A DNA stretch of 10,722 nt, from positions 1 to 10,722 of the forward strand of contig JAFGOU010000251.1 in the NCBI GenBank assembly GCA_016926315.1, written 5' to 3'. Positions 1-7,040 of this stretch are shown here, one piece after another (the stretch's first letter is position 1; every line of letters begins with the position of its first letter). Source of the DNA: Chitinispirillaceae bacterium (GTDB lineage Bacteria; Fibrobacterota; Chitinivibrionia; Chitinivibrionales; Chitinispirillaceae). The notes below the pieces were generated by a model. It did not search any database. It was not told the DNA's origin and was given only the letters and a program-made list of their open reading frames with translations. The position numbers and the translations under genes are program-made.

Positions 1-407
1 ACCGCCTTTCTTCCGGGCCGGTAATCGCGAAGGTCATCGGCATTGCTGCCGTCGAAAACAACGGCAAAACCTTCCTCCTTCGCGATTGTCGTCAACCTTG
101 AAAACAGCTCCCTTTTACAGTAATAACAGCGGTCGGGCGGGTTATCGGCGAATCCTTCGATTTCCGTTTCCTCCGAAACGATGATCCGGTGCGGAAGTCC
201 GAGACTTTTTGCCAGCGCCACGGCCTTCGCCTGTTCCGTTGGCGGGTAGGTCGATGAAGAGGCGGTGACGAGCAGCGTCCGGTTGCCGAGCACCTCGCCG
301 GTAACGCTGGCGAGAAACGTGCTGTCCACGCCTCCGGAAAAAGCGACAAGCGCGGAGGGGTATCTGCTGATGACGGATTTAAGATGCCTGTAGGTAGCAA
401 GGTTCAC
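1..407 (-). CDS. larE: LarE-type ATP-dependent sacrificial sulfur transferase (PP-loop), N-terminal part, cut by window edge
   Basis: LarE proteins adenylate a pyridinium dicarboxylate precursor and insert sulfur to build the nickel-pincer nucleotide used by lactate racemase and other LarA-family enzymes; they act in the cytoplasm. About 135 residues are visible. A PP-loop SGGVDS lies near residue 24, followed by a TASSSTYPPTE segment. A cysteine pair follows in NPPDRCYYCKRELF, and then DGSNADDLRDYRPGRKA, a LarE signature. The start is GTG at 407 because an in-frame TAA lies only 15 bases upstream and AGAGAGG sits 8 bases before the GTG. The C-terminal half, including the usual sulfur-donor cysteine, is beyond the window. 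The CxxC pair may indicate the iron-sulfur type of LarE rather than the sacrificial-cysteine type, which cannot be settled here. Another PP-loop ATPase is possible but less likely given the combined motifs. Confidence 0.88.
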   Translation of the reverse strand, partial: MNLATYRHLKSVISRYPSALVAFSGGVDSTFLASVTGEVLGNRTLLVTASSSTYPPTEQAKAVALAKSLGLPHRIIVSEETEIEGFADNPPDRCYYCKRELFSRLTTIAKEEGFAVVFDGSNADDLRDYRPGRKA

Positions 408-475
408 GGTTACCGCCTCTCTTTAAAGTGAAAATAGCATTAGAGCGGCCGCACCCGCTACCCGTGGATGAAAGC

Positions 476-505
476 TGGACAGGGGCAGAGGCACTGATAT
501 ATAAT
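476..505 (+). promoter_or_regulatory. Predicted sigma70-like promoter for the 605-1063 gene
   Basis: TGGACA at 476-481 serves as -35 and TATAAT at 500-505 as -10, with an 18-base spacer. The surrounding TGATATATAATA also allows an extended -10 reading. Transcription would begin near 512 and run right, so the start of the downstream gene must lie beyond this point. The AT-rich core is nearly symmetric and lies in the divergent space shared with larE, so it could also influence larE, but no clear leftward -35 was found. Confidence 0.5.
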
Positions 506-604
506 AGTACCGAAACGACATCGACTGTTCTTTCCGGCCCGGTGAACGGTACAAAACGAGGTTCCACCGAGGCGGTGTTCCTGATACGGCCAGCAACGAC
601 TTCT

Positions 605-1063
605 ATGTCCGCCTATTTACGCCAATACCTTAATGACGCCTACATGAGTCCGCGTCATTTTTTCCTCCCGAAAAAGCACCTGAAATCCGCGCCGCTGCAG
701 ATCGATGATCAGGACGACGGCGATTCGATCAATCACTTCTGCAATATTTTTTGCAGCGTTGGACGGAAAAACACTTTCACGATAGAGCTCAAAGGGCGTT
801 TCCCCATCACACGGGAAATCGCCGATCTGGTGGAAATTTACAACGGCTACACCGAACCTCAGGCCGGAAGGGTTGTGGTCACCCTAACCCTCGATCAGAT
901 CGAGGTCCTGCGCGATCTTTCTGACAGGATCAGGAAAACGTCGTTTATGGGGGATCTCGTCAACAATCCGGAGTGGCTTTCAATCTCTGCGCGGACCATC
1001 TCCTCGCTCTACCGGTTCATGCGGATCATGAAGGAGTACAAGCAGGCGGTCCATTTCAGCTGA
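605..1063 (+). CDS. Hypothetical protein of unknown function (about 152 residues)
   Basis: I do not recognise this protein. The reading frame is open from a GTG at 428, but a good promoter at 476-505 and the low-complexity, non-protein-like translation before 605 argue for a later start. ATG 605 is my choice; GTG 575 and ATG 644 are alternatives, and none has a strong Shine-Dalgarno. The product is soluble, with no signal peptide or membrane segment. A hydrophilic acidic stretch (IDDQDDGDS) is followed by alternating hydrophobic segments (NTFTIELKGRFPITREIADL, then RVVVTLTLDQIEVLRDLSDR) and a basic, helical C-terminus (SLYRFMRIMKEYKQ). The overall pattern fits a small alpha/beta protein. It is convergent with tssM, 14 bases away. 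It is divergent from larE, so its membership in either group is unclear. No function is proposed. Confidence 0.6.
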   Translation: MSAYLRQYLNDAYMSPRHFFLPKKHLKSAPLQIDDQDDGDSINHFCNIFCSVGRKNTFTIELKGRFPITREIADLVEIYNGYTEPQAGRVVVTLTLDQIEVLRDLSDRIRKTSFMGDLVNNPEWLSISARTISSLYRFMRIMKEYKQAVHFS

Positions 1064-1077
1064 CCGTTGTCCATCGA

Positions 1078-4000
1078 TCAATCCTGCGGTGGTTTTTTCA
1101 CCACCACCAGATGGTCGGGACAGGAAAATTTCTGGAATAACGCGTCGGTAAACGGATGGTCTGCAGAAGTCACCTGGACCCGCGCCTCAAAGTATAACAT
1201 GTAGGTGTTTTGTACATTAACCTGCCATTTCGCGTAAAAGGCGCTGTTATTGATCTTGTTGACCTTTGCGGCGCTGATGAGTTTCATAAGGCCCCACGGT
1301 CCGCCGAACGTGATGTCCTGCCAGAAGTCCTTCCCTGCCTGAAGTTTGAGCGATGCGCCGGAGGTGCGCCCCTGACCTTCGAACGGCCAGGCGATGCGCC
1401 CCCCCTTGCCGCCGGAGAGTTCTATCACCTGCCCGTCAACCGCCAGCTTCGCGGGAGTCTTATTGGATGATGACGGGAAAAATGACACATCGAGCACCCG
1501 GATGGTCCCGTCGGGTTTGTAAAAAATATTCCTGATGACCTCTGCAGCGGTAAGGGCAGACGACAGTCCGGGGTTGAAATCGAGCTGCATGCCGCCGACC
1601 TGCCGGACCATCCATCCCGAAGAGGCCCTGATGACGTACGATGACAGCACACGCTCGTAAAACCCCCAGAATACGCCGGTCACCGGCCGGAAATAATCCA
1701 TCGTCTCGCTCCAGGAGGCGTCTTCGCCACGACCGACAAACGGGTAGCGGCCCGAAAGCCTGCTGGTATAGGGTTTGATGACCTCCGCCTTCCAGCGCTC
1801 ATTAAAAACCCTGGTCAGGGTCACTGATGCGGCAGCGCCGGTGAGTTCGAACGGTTTAAGCAGTAGCGCGCCAAGCCCGTCCGCAAGTTCCTCTGGCATG
1901 ACGCCGACCATGTTTTTCGTGTATTTCCAGCCCGCATAGAGGGGGTCATCGTCTTTTCCGGTAAATACGGTGAGTGCTTGATCATCGCCGCCGGGGGGTA
2001 TGCCGTTAAGCTTGTCGACCAGTATCAGCGCTTTTTCCTTGTATCCGGCATACCCGCTCAGGCTGCCGCCGCTCGAAGCGGCAAAGGCACGGAGTTGATC
2101 AAACAAAGCGTTCAGATCATCGAAGGGCGTGGCCCTGCCGAACGGCAGTGAAATCCGGTCAGCCGTCTTATCCGCCTTTTTCACCATGGCGGCGGTACCT
2201 TTGTTCTTTGCCGCAGCGGCGAGAAGTCCGCCGCCCGCCTTTTCAAGCAGGCTTTCATTCTTGATCTTGGTTGCCGCGCCCACGGCTTCAAGCAGTTTCT
2301 GCAGCTCCGACTGTTCGCTGACCAGTTTCTGTATCATGCGCGCCGATTGCGACAGATCCGCGAACGGGGCGATATCGATCGAACCGATGAACGCGCACCA
2401 TTGCTTCTTGAAATCGACGAGATAGGCGTTCTGCATATCGTCAAGCAACTGTCCCTTGTCTATTTTTGCGTCGGGAACATCCTCTTTTTTGAGACCGATG
2501 ACCCAATCGACCTTATAGGGGTTTTCCGCGGCTTCCTTGAGCGCCCCGGATACCGACTGTTCCCACCCCTGCTGGGTGAACAGGATGCTGACGGCCTTAT
2601 CCGACGACAGGACACCCGCACCCTGCCGGCCGATAAGTTCGTCAAGCGTGATTTCGGCAACCGTCGGCCGGATCTGGCCGATTACCGCCTCGTAGAGCGC
2701 CGGAGCGCCGGGCAGCCTTCGCAGCCGGGAACGCGCCTCCGCCACCAGTTTCTGGTTCTCCTGGATGACCGGGAACTCACCCCGCTTGAGGTAGGTCAGC
2801 AACAGCCCCATGTTTTCCACCAGCACGGTCTCGATCCTTTCGGGCAGGCGGCTGGCGCCGGTACTTGACAATATAGACTGCCGTATCGCGTCAAACAGCA
2901 TGGGACGCAGAAATACCGTGTCGATGTTCGCCGTCTTGCCGGACACGGCCTCGGAAATGGACAGATACGCCTTGAGAGAACGGTACAGCTTGTCGTAATC
3001 TTCCCCGGAAAGTTCGCCGAAGTCTTCCGCCCTGCCGCGGATATCGTATTCCAGATACTTGACGGCCGGTGCGATCATGCAGCGCCGCACCCTGAAGAAA
3101 AAACTCTTTTTAAGGTTTTCCAGCAGCGGTTTTCCCCGGTAAAGGCCGATCCCCATGGAAAGCGGCACGCGATCGTCATACTTCTGAAGTTTTTTCATGA
3201 CGTCCTGCATGACGTCAAGCGCCTTGTACTGGTCAAACAGCGATGCTCCTTCGGAAGGCAGTTTTTCAAGAACGGCGGAGGCTTCGCCATAAAAATTCGC
3301 GATTTTCACATACGATGTCGCCAGATACCCGGTAAAAAGAAGGGCGACCACGGCCAGCGCGCCGACGATGCTGAAATAGCGGATGCGTTCACGCCTCGTC
3401 CGGCCACGGGTGGCCTTTACCAGCGGCTTGTCCCGCACCATGATCTCGCGGAAAAGGGGCAGAACGAAATGCGACTGTACCTCTTTTTTCCCCGTGCCGC
3501 CTCCCGAAGCCGGGGCGGCGGCGCGGGCCACGCCCATTGCACGCTGCGGGTTGAGCGGATGGTTGGTGATCGTGGCGCTCACCTCGGGATTGCTTGACGG
3601 CCGGGGCATGTCCTGCCCGGCGGGCTTCTCCCGGCAGCTGGTGAAATAAAAACCCCGGAATATCGGCTTTCCGATATAGCTCGACGATTTAAACAGTTCG
3701 GCGGCAAGTACGGCCAGCTTCTGCTGAAAACCCTGGAAATGGATGACAAAACGGCAGATCATCCGTTTCCGGGCCGGATCGCGTTCCTTGTGCAGCCGGT
3801 CGAGTCTGAAATCGTTAAGCGATTTGCAGAGAACGCCGAACTCCTCGGCAAAGGTCATCCGAGCCGAAACCGCCTCGCCTTTCTTCTGCGCGATGGTGGC
3901 GCCGAAAATCTGGTCGTTGCCCGAGACGATCTGGTCGCCGAAATATTCGTTGAATCCCGGAATCTCGTCGCTGCGGTTGAACAGGAGGTATACCGGGAAT

Positions 4001-4701
4001 TCGATTCCCCAGCGGGCGATACAATCATCGATACGGCCGCGCAGGCGCTGTGCCAGTTCTTTTATGTACTGATCGTCGGCATTGAGCACCTCGGAGATAT
4101 TGACCACAAGCGCCACTCCGTCAAGGGGACATTCCGGCCGCACCTTGTTGAGCGCCTCCATGAGCGACTGCCAGTCGTCCCTGCCGCCCTCCTCCATGAA
4201 TACGCCGGGGGAATCGATCCAGACCGCCTCATTTCCGAAGTACCACATGATCTGGTTGCCCCCCTCAACCACGACACCGTCGCGGTCAGAGGGGTATCGC
4301 ATCGGAAAGGAGAGCCCGCTGCCGCGAAGGAGGGAAGACTTGCCCGATTTTCCGGTACCGCAGATAAGAAACCAGGGGCGCTCGTAGAGCGCGGACCGTT
4401 GCAGCAGCCCTTTACGATTGACTGCAGAGAAATACCGGCTGGTCGCCTCGGAGGTCTCCCGCATGATCCGCTGAAAAACCCCCTGATTGCCGACAAACAG
4501 ACCGGGCCCCTTCGCTTTCCTCTTGCGGCCCAGGAGCAGGGTACAACAAAACCAGGTCGAATCGCCAAGGAGGAGCGCCATGGCGAGAAGCCAGAAAAGC
4601 GCGGAAAGGGCGGGTAGTGCCAGCGCCAATACGATACCGGCGATGCCGAGAGCGGCAAGGAGCGACCAGAAGACTATCTTCAGGGGAGAGATTCGCTTCA
4701 T
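1078..4701 (-). CDS. tssM: Type VI secretion system membrane subunit TssM (IcmF family)
   Basis: TssM spans the inner membrane and forms, with TssL, the envelope channel that anchors the T6SS baseplate. The 1207-residue product has a hydrophobic hairpin at about 8-57 and a cytoplasmic NTPase-like domain. Its Walker A is GTGKSGKS (115-122), its G3-type motif DSPG (163-166) and its G4-type position NRSD (242-245). The RGFYFTS signature of the family is at 349-355, a third membrane helix at about 442-462, and a periplasmic region of roughly 740 residues follows. Family landmarks near the end are WPFEGQ (1105-1110) and GPWGLMKL (1134-1141). Length and topology are typical. The start is ATG 4701; an AAAGGA lies 14 bases upstream, farther than ideal, but no better start exists. 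It is the last gene of tssK-tssL-tssM, 54 bases after tssL. The G3 and G4 motifs depart from the common DTAG and TKxD forms. Confidence 0.95.
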   Translation of the reverse strand: MKRISPLKIVFWSLLAALGIAGIVLALALPALSALFWLLAMALLLGDSTWFCCTLLLGRKRKAKGPGLFVGNQGVFQRIMRETSEATSRYFSAVNRKGLLQRSALYERPWFLICGTGKSGKSSLLRGSGLSFPMRYPSDRDGVVVEGGNQIMWYFGNEAVWIDSPGVFMEEGGRDDWQSLMEALNKVRPECPLDGVALVVNISEVLNADDQYIKELAQRLRGRIDDCIARWGIEFPVYLLFNRSDEIPGFNEYFGDQIVSGNDQIFGATIAQKKGEAVSARMTFAEEFGVLCKSLNDFRLDRLHKERDPARKRMICRFVIHFQGFQQKLAVLAAELFKSSSYIGKPIFRGFYFTSCREKPAGQDMPRPSSNPEVSATITNHPLNPQRAMGVARAAAPASGGGTGKKEVQSHFVLPLFREIMVRDKPLVKATRGRTRRERIRYFSIVGALAVVALLFTGYLATSYVKIANFYGEASAVLEKLPSEGASLFDQYKALDVMQDVMKKLQKYDDRVPLSMGIGLYRGKPLLENLKKSFFFRVRRCMIAPAVKYLEYDIRGRAEDFGELSGEDYDKLYRSLKAYLSISEAVSGKTANIDTVFLRPMLFDAIRQSILSSTGASRLPERIETVLVENMGLLLTYLKRGEFPVIQENQKLVAEARSRLRRLPGAPALYEAVIGQIRPTVAEITLDELIGRQGAGVLSSDKAVSILFTQQGWEQSVSGALKEAAENPYKVDWVIGLKKEDVPDAKIDKGQLLDDMQNAYLVDFKKQWCAFIGSIDIAPFADLSQSARMIQKLVSEQSELQKLLEAVGAATKIKNESLLEKAGGGLLAAAAKNKGTAAMVKKADKTADRISLPFGRATPFDDLNALFDQLRAFAASSGGSLSGYAGYKEKALILVDKLNGIPPGGDDQALTVFTGKDDDPLYAGWKYTKNMVGVMPEELADGLGALLLKPFELTGAAASVTLTRVFNERWKAEVIKPYTSRLSGRYPFVGRGEDASWSETMDYFRPVTGVFWGFYERVLSSYVIRASSGWMVRQVGGMQLDFNPGLSSALTAAEVIRNIFYKPDGTIRVLDVSFFPSSSNKTPAKLAVDGQVIELSGGKGGRIAWPFEGQGRTSGASLKLQAGKDFWQDITFGGPWGLMKLISAAKVNKINNSAFYAKWQVNVQNTYMLYFEARVQVTSADHPFTDALFQKFSCPDHLVVVKKPPQD

Positions 4702-4755
4702 AGACTTTTTGTTATTCCTTTGAATGCACCGTAGAGCCGCATTCCATGATACGTG

Positions 4756-5505
4756 TCATCGTACCGTCATCTGTTCAACGATCCTGAGCGCCTTCTGCAG
4801 TTCAATCGAACTGAGCAGCATGAACGCAGCGTACGCCATACCGCACAGGCCGGCGATAACCAGCGCCGCGGCCCACAGGGGAAAAGTTATTGCCGACACT
4901 TTTTTCTGGGGAGGCATATAGTCGGTCCGGTTGCCGTGCGGCGACAGCGCGGAGGACATCCTGATCTTGGTGCGCCGGAGCCTGCGGCCGGTCTCTTCAA
5001 GAATGGTCGCGCGCTCCTCAGGGTTCATGATCCGGTATTTACCCTCAAACCCGAGCGAAAGGCAGATATAATATATCTCGAGAACGTCTTTTTTCTTTTC
5101 CGCCTGGGCCAGGATCTTCTGGAGCTTGACATAAAATTCTTCACCCGCGATATTGTCGCCGAACAGATCTAGCTGCAACGGACGGCCGAACCAGTAGTCG
5201 CGGCAGACGCCGGGGACGGAAAGCACGGTTTCATCAATCAGCGCGACAATGGCGTACATCGCCTCGGCGACCGCTTCTCCGGAAATGCCGGCCGTGGTAC
5301 AGTTCTTTTTGAAAAGGTCGAGATAGTACATGATGAGTTTCCGCAGCGCGGCGGGATCTCCAAGGTCCTCGGCCTCACGCATGCGTATCACGATCAGGAA
5401 CAGGTCCGTGGCGAGCCCCGTCATGTCGCGGGCGCCGCCGACCGCCCGCGTCAGGTCGATATTCAGCGTCTGGCCCGCAATGGTATCGACAAACGATTTT
5501 GCCAT
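4756..5505 (-). CDS. tssL: Type VI secretion system membrane subunit TssL (DotU family)
   Basis: TssL is a tail-anchored inner-membrane protein that binds TssM and contacts the baseplate through its cytoplasmic domain. The 249-residue product shows the DotU fold: LATDLFLIVIRMRE (31-44), the DETVL motif (91-95), WFGRPLQLDLFGDNIAGEEFY (105-125) and LEIYYICLSLGFEGKY (142-157). One C-terminal membrane helix follows at about 207-232 with a short tail. There is no OmpA-like peptidoglycan-binding extension, so wall anchoring must come from another protein if present. The start is ATG 5505: AAAGGAG at 5514-5520 lies 8 bases upstream. The GTG two codons earlier, at 5511, would be only 2 bases from that site. 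The Shine-Dalgarno abuts and shares one base with the tssK stop codon (5520-5522), which suggests translational coupling. Confidence 0.95.
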   Translation of the reverse strand: MAKSFVDTIAGQTLNIDLTRAVGGARDMTGLATDLFLIVIRMREAEDLGDPAALRKLIMYYLDLFKKNCTTAGISGEAVAEAMYAIVALIDETVLSVPGVCRDYWFGRPLQLDLFGDNIAGEEFYVKLQKILAQAEKKKDVLEIYYICLSLGFEGKYRIMNPEERATILEETGRRLRRTKIRMSSALSPHGNRTDYMPPQKKVSAITFPLWAAALVIAGLCGMAYAAFMLLSSIELQKALRIVEQMTVR

Positions 5506-5519
5506 GCACACGGCTCCTT

Positions 5520-6869
5520 TTATCTCAGCGCGAGCATTTCGAGCTTGAGGTCGGCATAATTGTTCGGGAAATAAAACGCGATGCTGCCGGCGCTCTGCAT
5601 GCCGCGCCAGAACTGGCTCTGCTGGTCAAGACCGAAATACTGAAACCCGGGCTTTGTCGAAAGACCCTCGGGCGGGTGCGCGACATGAATGAGCGTAAGA
5701 CCCGGCATGGCCGAGGAAATGAGCAGGTCGAGCCGGTCGCGCGAACTCATCTTGATCCGCTGCGCCACGCCGATGATAAGCTCTTTTTCAGACACCTTGG
5801 CCGACACTCCCAGGTAAAACCGGGCGCTGGAAAGCAACTTTTCATTCGGCAATTTGCAGACGTAGGTTGACGGGTTGACCTGTTCGATCGGGACGACGAC
5901 GCATCCGGCGTCGATATCGGCCTCCAGAACCGTCCGGATAAGCTTGAAAAGACCGCTGAACGTTCCGGAAAGGTTCTCCTGATCGTATCTGGTCATGTCC
6001 CGAAGCGATACTTCCGCCGAAAAGGCGGTCAGCGCACCGGCGAACTGGGTAAGCAGGCGAAAAAGGTCAAAGGGGCCCACACGCGGTTCAAAGTGGTAAT
6101 GATTGATAAGGGGCGTATAGGTATTGACGGTTTCGAGCAGCCTGAATGCCGCCTCCTCGGTGGCGGAAAAACTCGCCTTTCCGGTCGCGCCTTCCTTGCG
6201 CCCCTGGGAAAGAGCGGTGCTCTTGGCAAGCAGCAGTTCCAGAAGGCTGCGCAACTGTCCGAGCAGATACCGCGAGCCGCTGATCCAGGCGAGGGGCGGG
6301 ATAAACTCCTCGTTAAGCTCCACCTGGCCGTTCGGATTGCGCCTGAGCTGGGCAATGCGCAGGGTTGCATAACTGTCCGGACTTTCATCGCCGAATAATA
6401 GCGAAAAGTTATACGAGCCGACCTCGATCTGTTTTTTCTGGGTACCGCTCACCTCGTCGATAACGGTGATGCTCTGACCGCGGTACCGGCACAGGTTTCC
6501 CGCACTTTCGTCTGCGGAAGCAACGATGCCCCTCCCCTCCGCGATCAACGGCAGGGCGAGAAACACCTCGCAGGACTGTTGTTCGTGGGTAAAATGGTCG
6601 GCAAAGGAACGCGAAGGCGGCGGATCGTCCTCCTGTGGAATGGAGAAAATGGTCCCGTCGGGAAGAGTGCCTTTGCAGGAATTCAATGCGATGGTGCCGT
6701 TGGCCAGCGCCGTGTTATCGATGGAGATATCGGAAAGACCATAAAAAAAAGGGTTGGAATAGGTCCACTGGGAGACGAATGCCTGCTGCATGAATCGATC
6801 GGCCTGCTGGAAATGCTGGGGTTGCAGGAACATTCCCTCCCGCCAGATCACTCTTTTCCGTTTAGACAC
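5520..6869 (-). CDS. tssK: Type VI secretion system baseplate subunit TssK
   Basis: TssK is the trimeric adaptor that joins the T6SS baseplate to the TssL-TssM membrane complex. The 449-residue product opens with VIWREGMFLQPQHFQQADR (7-25), the hallmark TssK N-terminus. EEFIPPLAWISGSRYL (187-202) and RYDQENLSGTF (294-304) are further landmarks. The C-terminal part, from MPGL (388-391) through GFQYFGL (408-414) to FYFPNNYADLKLEML (432-446), matches the family. Length is as expected. The start is GTG 6869, with AAGGAGG at 6876-6882 six bases upstream. An in-frame ATG at 7022 would add a 51-residue leader that overlaps the promoter and is not TssK-like. It is the first gene of the operon. tssJ, which commonly precedes tssK, is absent from this position. 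Confidence 0.96.
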   Translation of the reverse strand: MSKRKRVIWREGMFLQPQHFQQADRFMQQAFVSQWTYSNPFFYGLSDISIDNTALANGTIALNSCKGTLPDGTIFSIPQEDDPPPSRSFADHFTHEQQSCEVFLALPLIAEGRGIVASADESAGNLCRYRGQSITVIDEVSGTQKKQIEVGSYNFSLLFGDESPDSYATLRIAQLRRNPNGQVELNEEFIPPLAWISGSRYLLGQLRSLLELLLAKSTALSQGRKEGATGKASFSATEEAAFRLLETVNTYTPLINHYHFEPRVGPFDLFRLLTQFAGALTAFSAEVSLRDMTRYDQENLSGTFSGLFKLIRTVLEADIDAGCVVVPIEQVNPSTYVCKLPNEKLLSSARFYLGVSAKVSEKELIIGVAQRIKMSSRDRLDLLISSAMPGLTLIHVAHPPEGLSTKPGFQYFGLDQQSQFWRGMQSAGSIAFYFPNNYADLKLEMLALR

Positions 6870-6875
6870 CGTCCG

Positions 6876-6882
6876 CCTCCTT
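6876..6882 (-). promoter_or_regulatory. Ribosome binding site that fixes the tssK start
   Basis: The minus strand reads AAGGAGG here, a near-perfect anti-16S match six bases before GTG 6869. It decides the start in favour of GTG over the upstream in-frame ATG at 7022. Confidence 0.85.
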
Positions 6883-6904
6883 TTTAATATTTCAATATAT
6901 ACTA

Positions 6905-6924
6905 CCCGGAATTTGTACTTCGGG
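6905..6924 (-). promoter_or_regulatory. Imperfect inverted repeat at the predicted transcription start of tssKLM
   Basis: On the minus strand CCCGAA and TTCCGGG flank a seven-base loop, with one bulged base. The stem is about six pairs. It begins close to the predicted transcription start and lies in the tssK leader, upstream of the ribosome binding site. It may be an operator or a leader hairpin. The pairing is short, so it could be coincidental. Confidence 0.3.
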
Positions 6925-6930
6925 AGCATT

Positions 6931-6959
6931 AATATATATATTTCTTCGCGATTGTCCAA
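6931..6959 (-). promoter_or_regulatory. Predicted sigma70-like promoter of the tssK-tssL-tssM operon
   Basis: The minus strand shows TTGGAC (6954-6959) as -35, exactly 17 bases of spacer, and TATATT (6931-6936) as -10, in an AT-rich stretch. Transcription would start near 6924 and give a leader of roughly 55 bases before tssK. No sigma54-type GG/GC pair was seen at this site. The match is good but not perfect, and activators or repressors cannot be inferred. Confidence 0.55.
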
Positions 6960-6993
6960 CCCTGCGCCGTAATTTCGGCTGATACGCGGGTTG

Positions 6994-7020
6994 GTACCTG
7001 ACGGATATATCATCCGGTAC
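6994..7020 (+). promoter_or_regulatory. Bulged hairpin or dyad in the PEGA gene upstream region
   Basis: GTAC (6994-6997) plus CGGAT (7002-7006) pair with ATCCG (7012-7016) plus GTAC (7017-7020), around a five-base loop ATATC, with four unpaired bases on the left arm. That makes nine pairs ending ten bases before the Shine-Dalgarno of the PEGA gene. It could be a leader hairpin or an operator in the divergent control region. No convincing rightward promoter was found between 6940 and 7030. Confidence 0.35.
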
Positions 7021-7023
7021 ACG

Positions 7024-7036
7024 ATCTCCTGGAGAT
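7024..7036 (+). promoter_or_regulatory. Palindrome containing the PEGA gene ribosome binding site
   Basis: ATCTCCTGGAGAT is a perfect 13-base dyad around a central T. As RNA it can form five pairs (ATCTC with GAGAT) closing a three-base loop, which would cover most of the GGAG Shine-Dalgarno at 7031-7034. GGAG lies six bases before ATG 7041, the chosen start. The ATG at 7035 would directly abut it. Confidence 0.45.
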
Positions 7037-7040
7037 GGAA

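Noticed and set aside
428..604. N-terminal extension of the small hypothetical gene from GTG 428
   Set aside because: A TATAAT-type promoter lies inside it at 476-505, there is no Shine-Dalgarno, and the translation does not look like a folded protein.
1088..1105. GGTGGT/ACCACC hairpin as a terminator between the convergent genes
   Set aside because: The six-pair stem lies inside the tssM 3' coding end, and neither strand has a T-run after it.
2347..2868. Open frame of 173 codons on the plus strand
   Set aside because: It is a shadow of the tssM periplasmic region with no family features or ribosome binding site.
3739..4617. Long open frame (292 codons) on the plus strand opposite tssM
   Set aside because: It is antisense to the conserved NTPase region of tssM, has no recognisable domain, and is expected in GC-rich DNA as a mirror of coding bias.
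6870..7022. 51-residue upstream extension of tssK from ATG 7022
   Set aside because: It runs through the predicted promoter and AT-rich leader. GTG 6869 has a near-perfect Shine-Dalgarno and places the TssK hallmark at the usual distance from the N-terminus.
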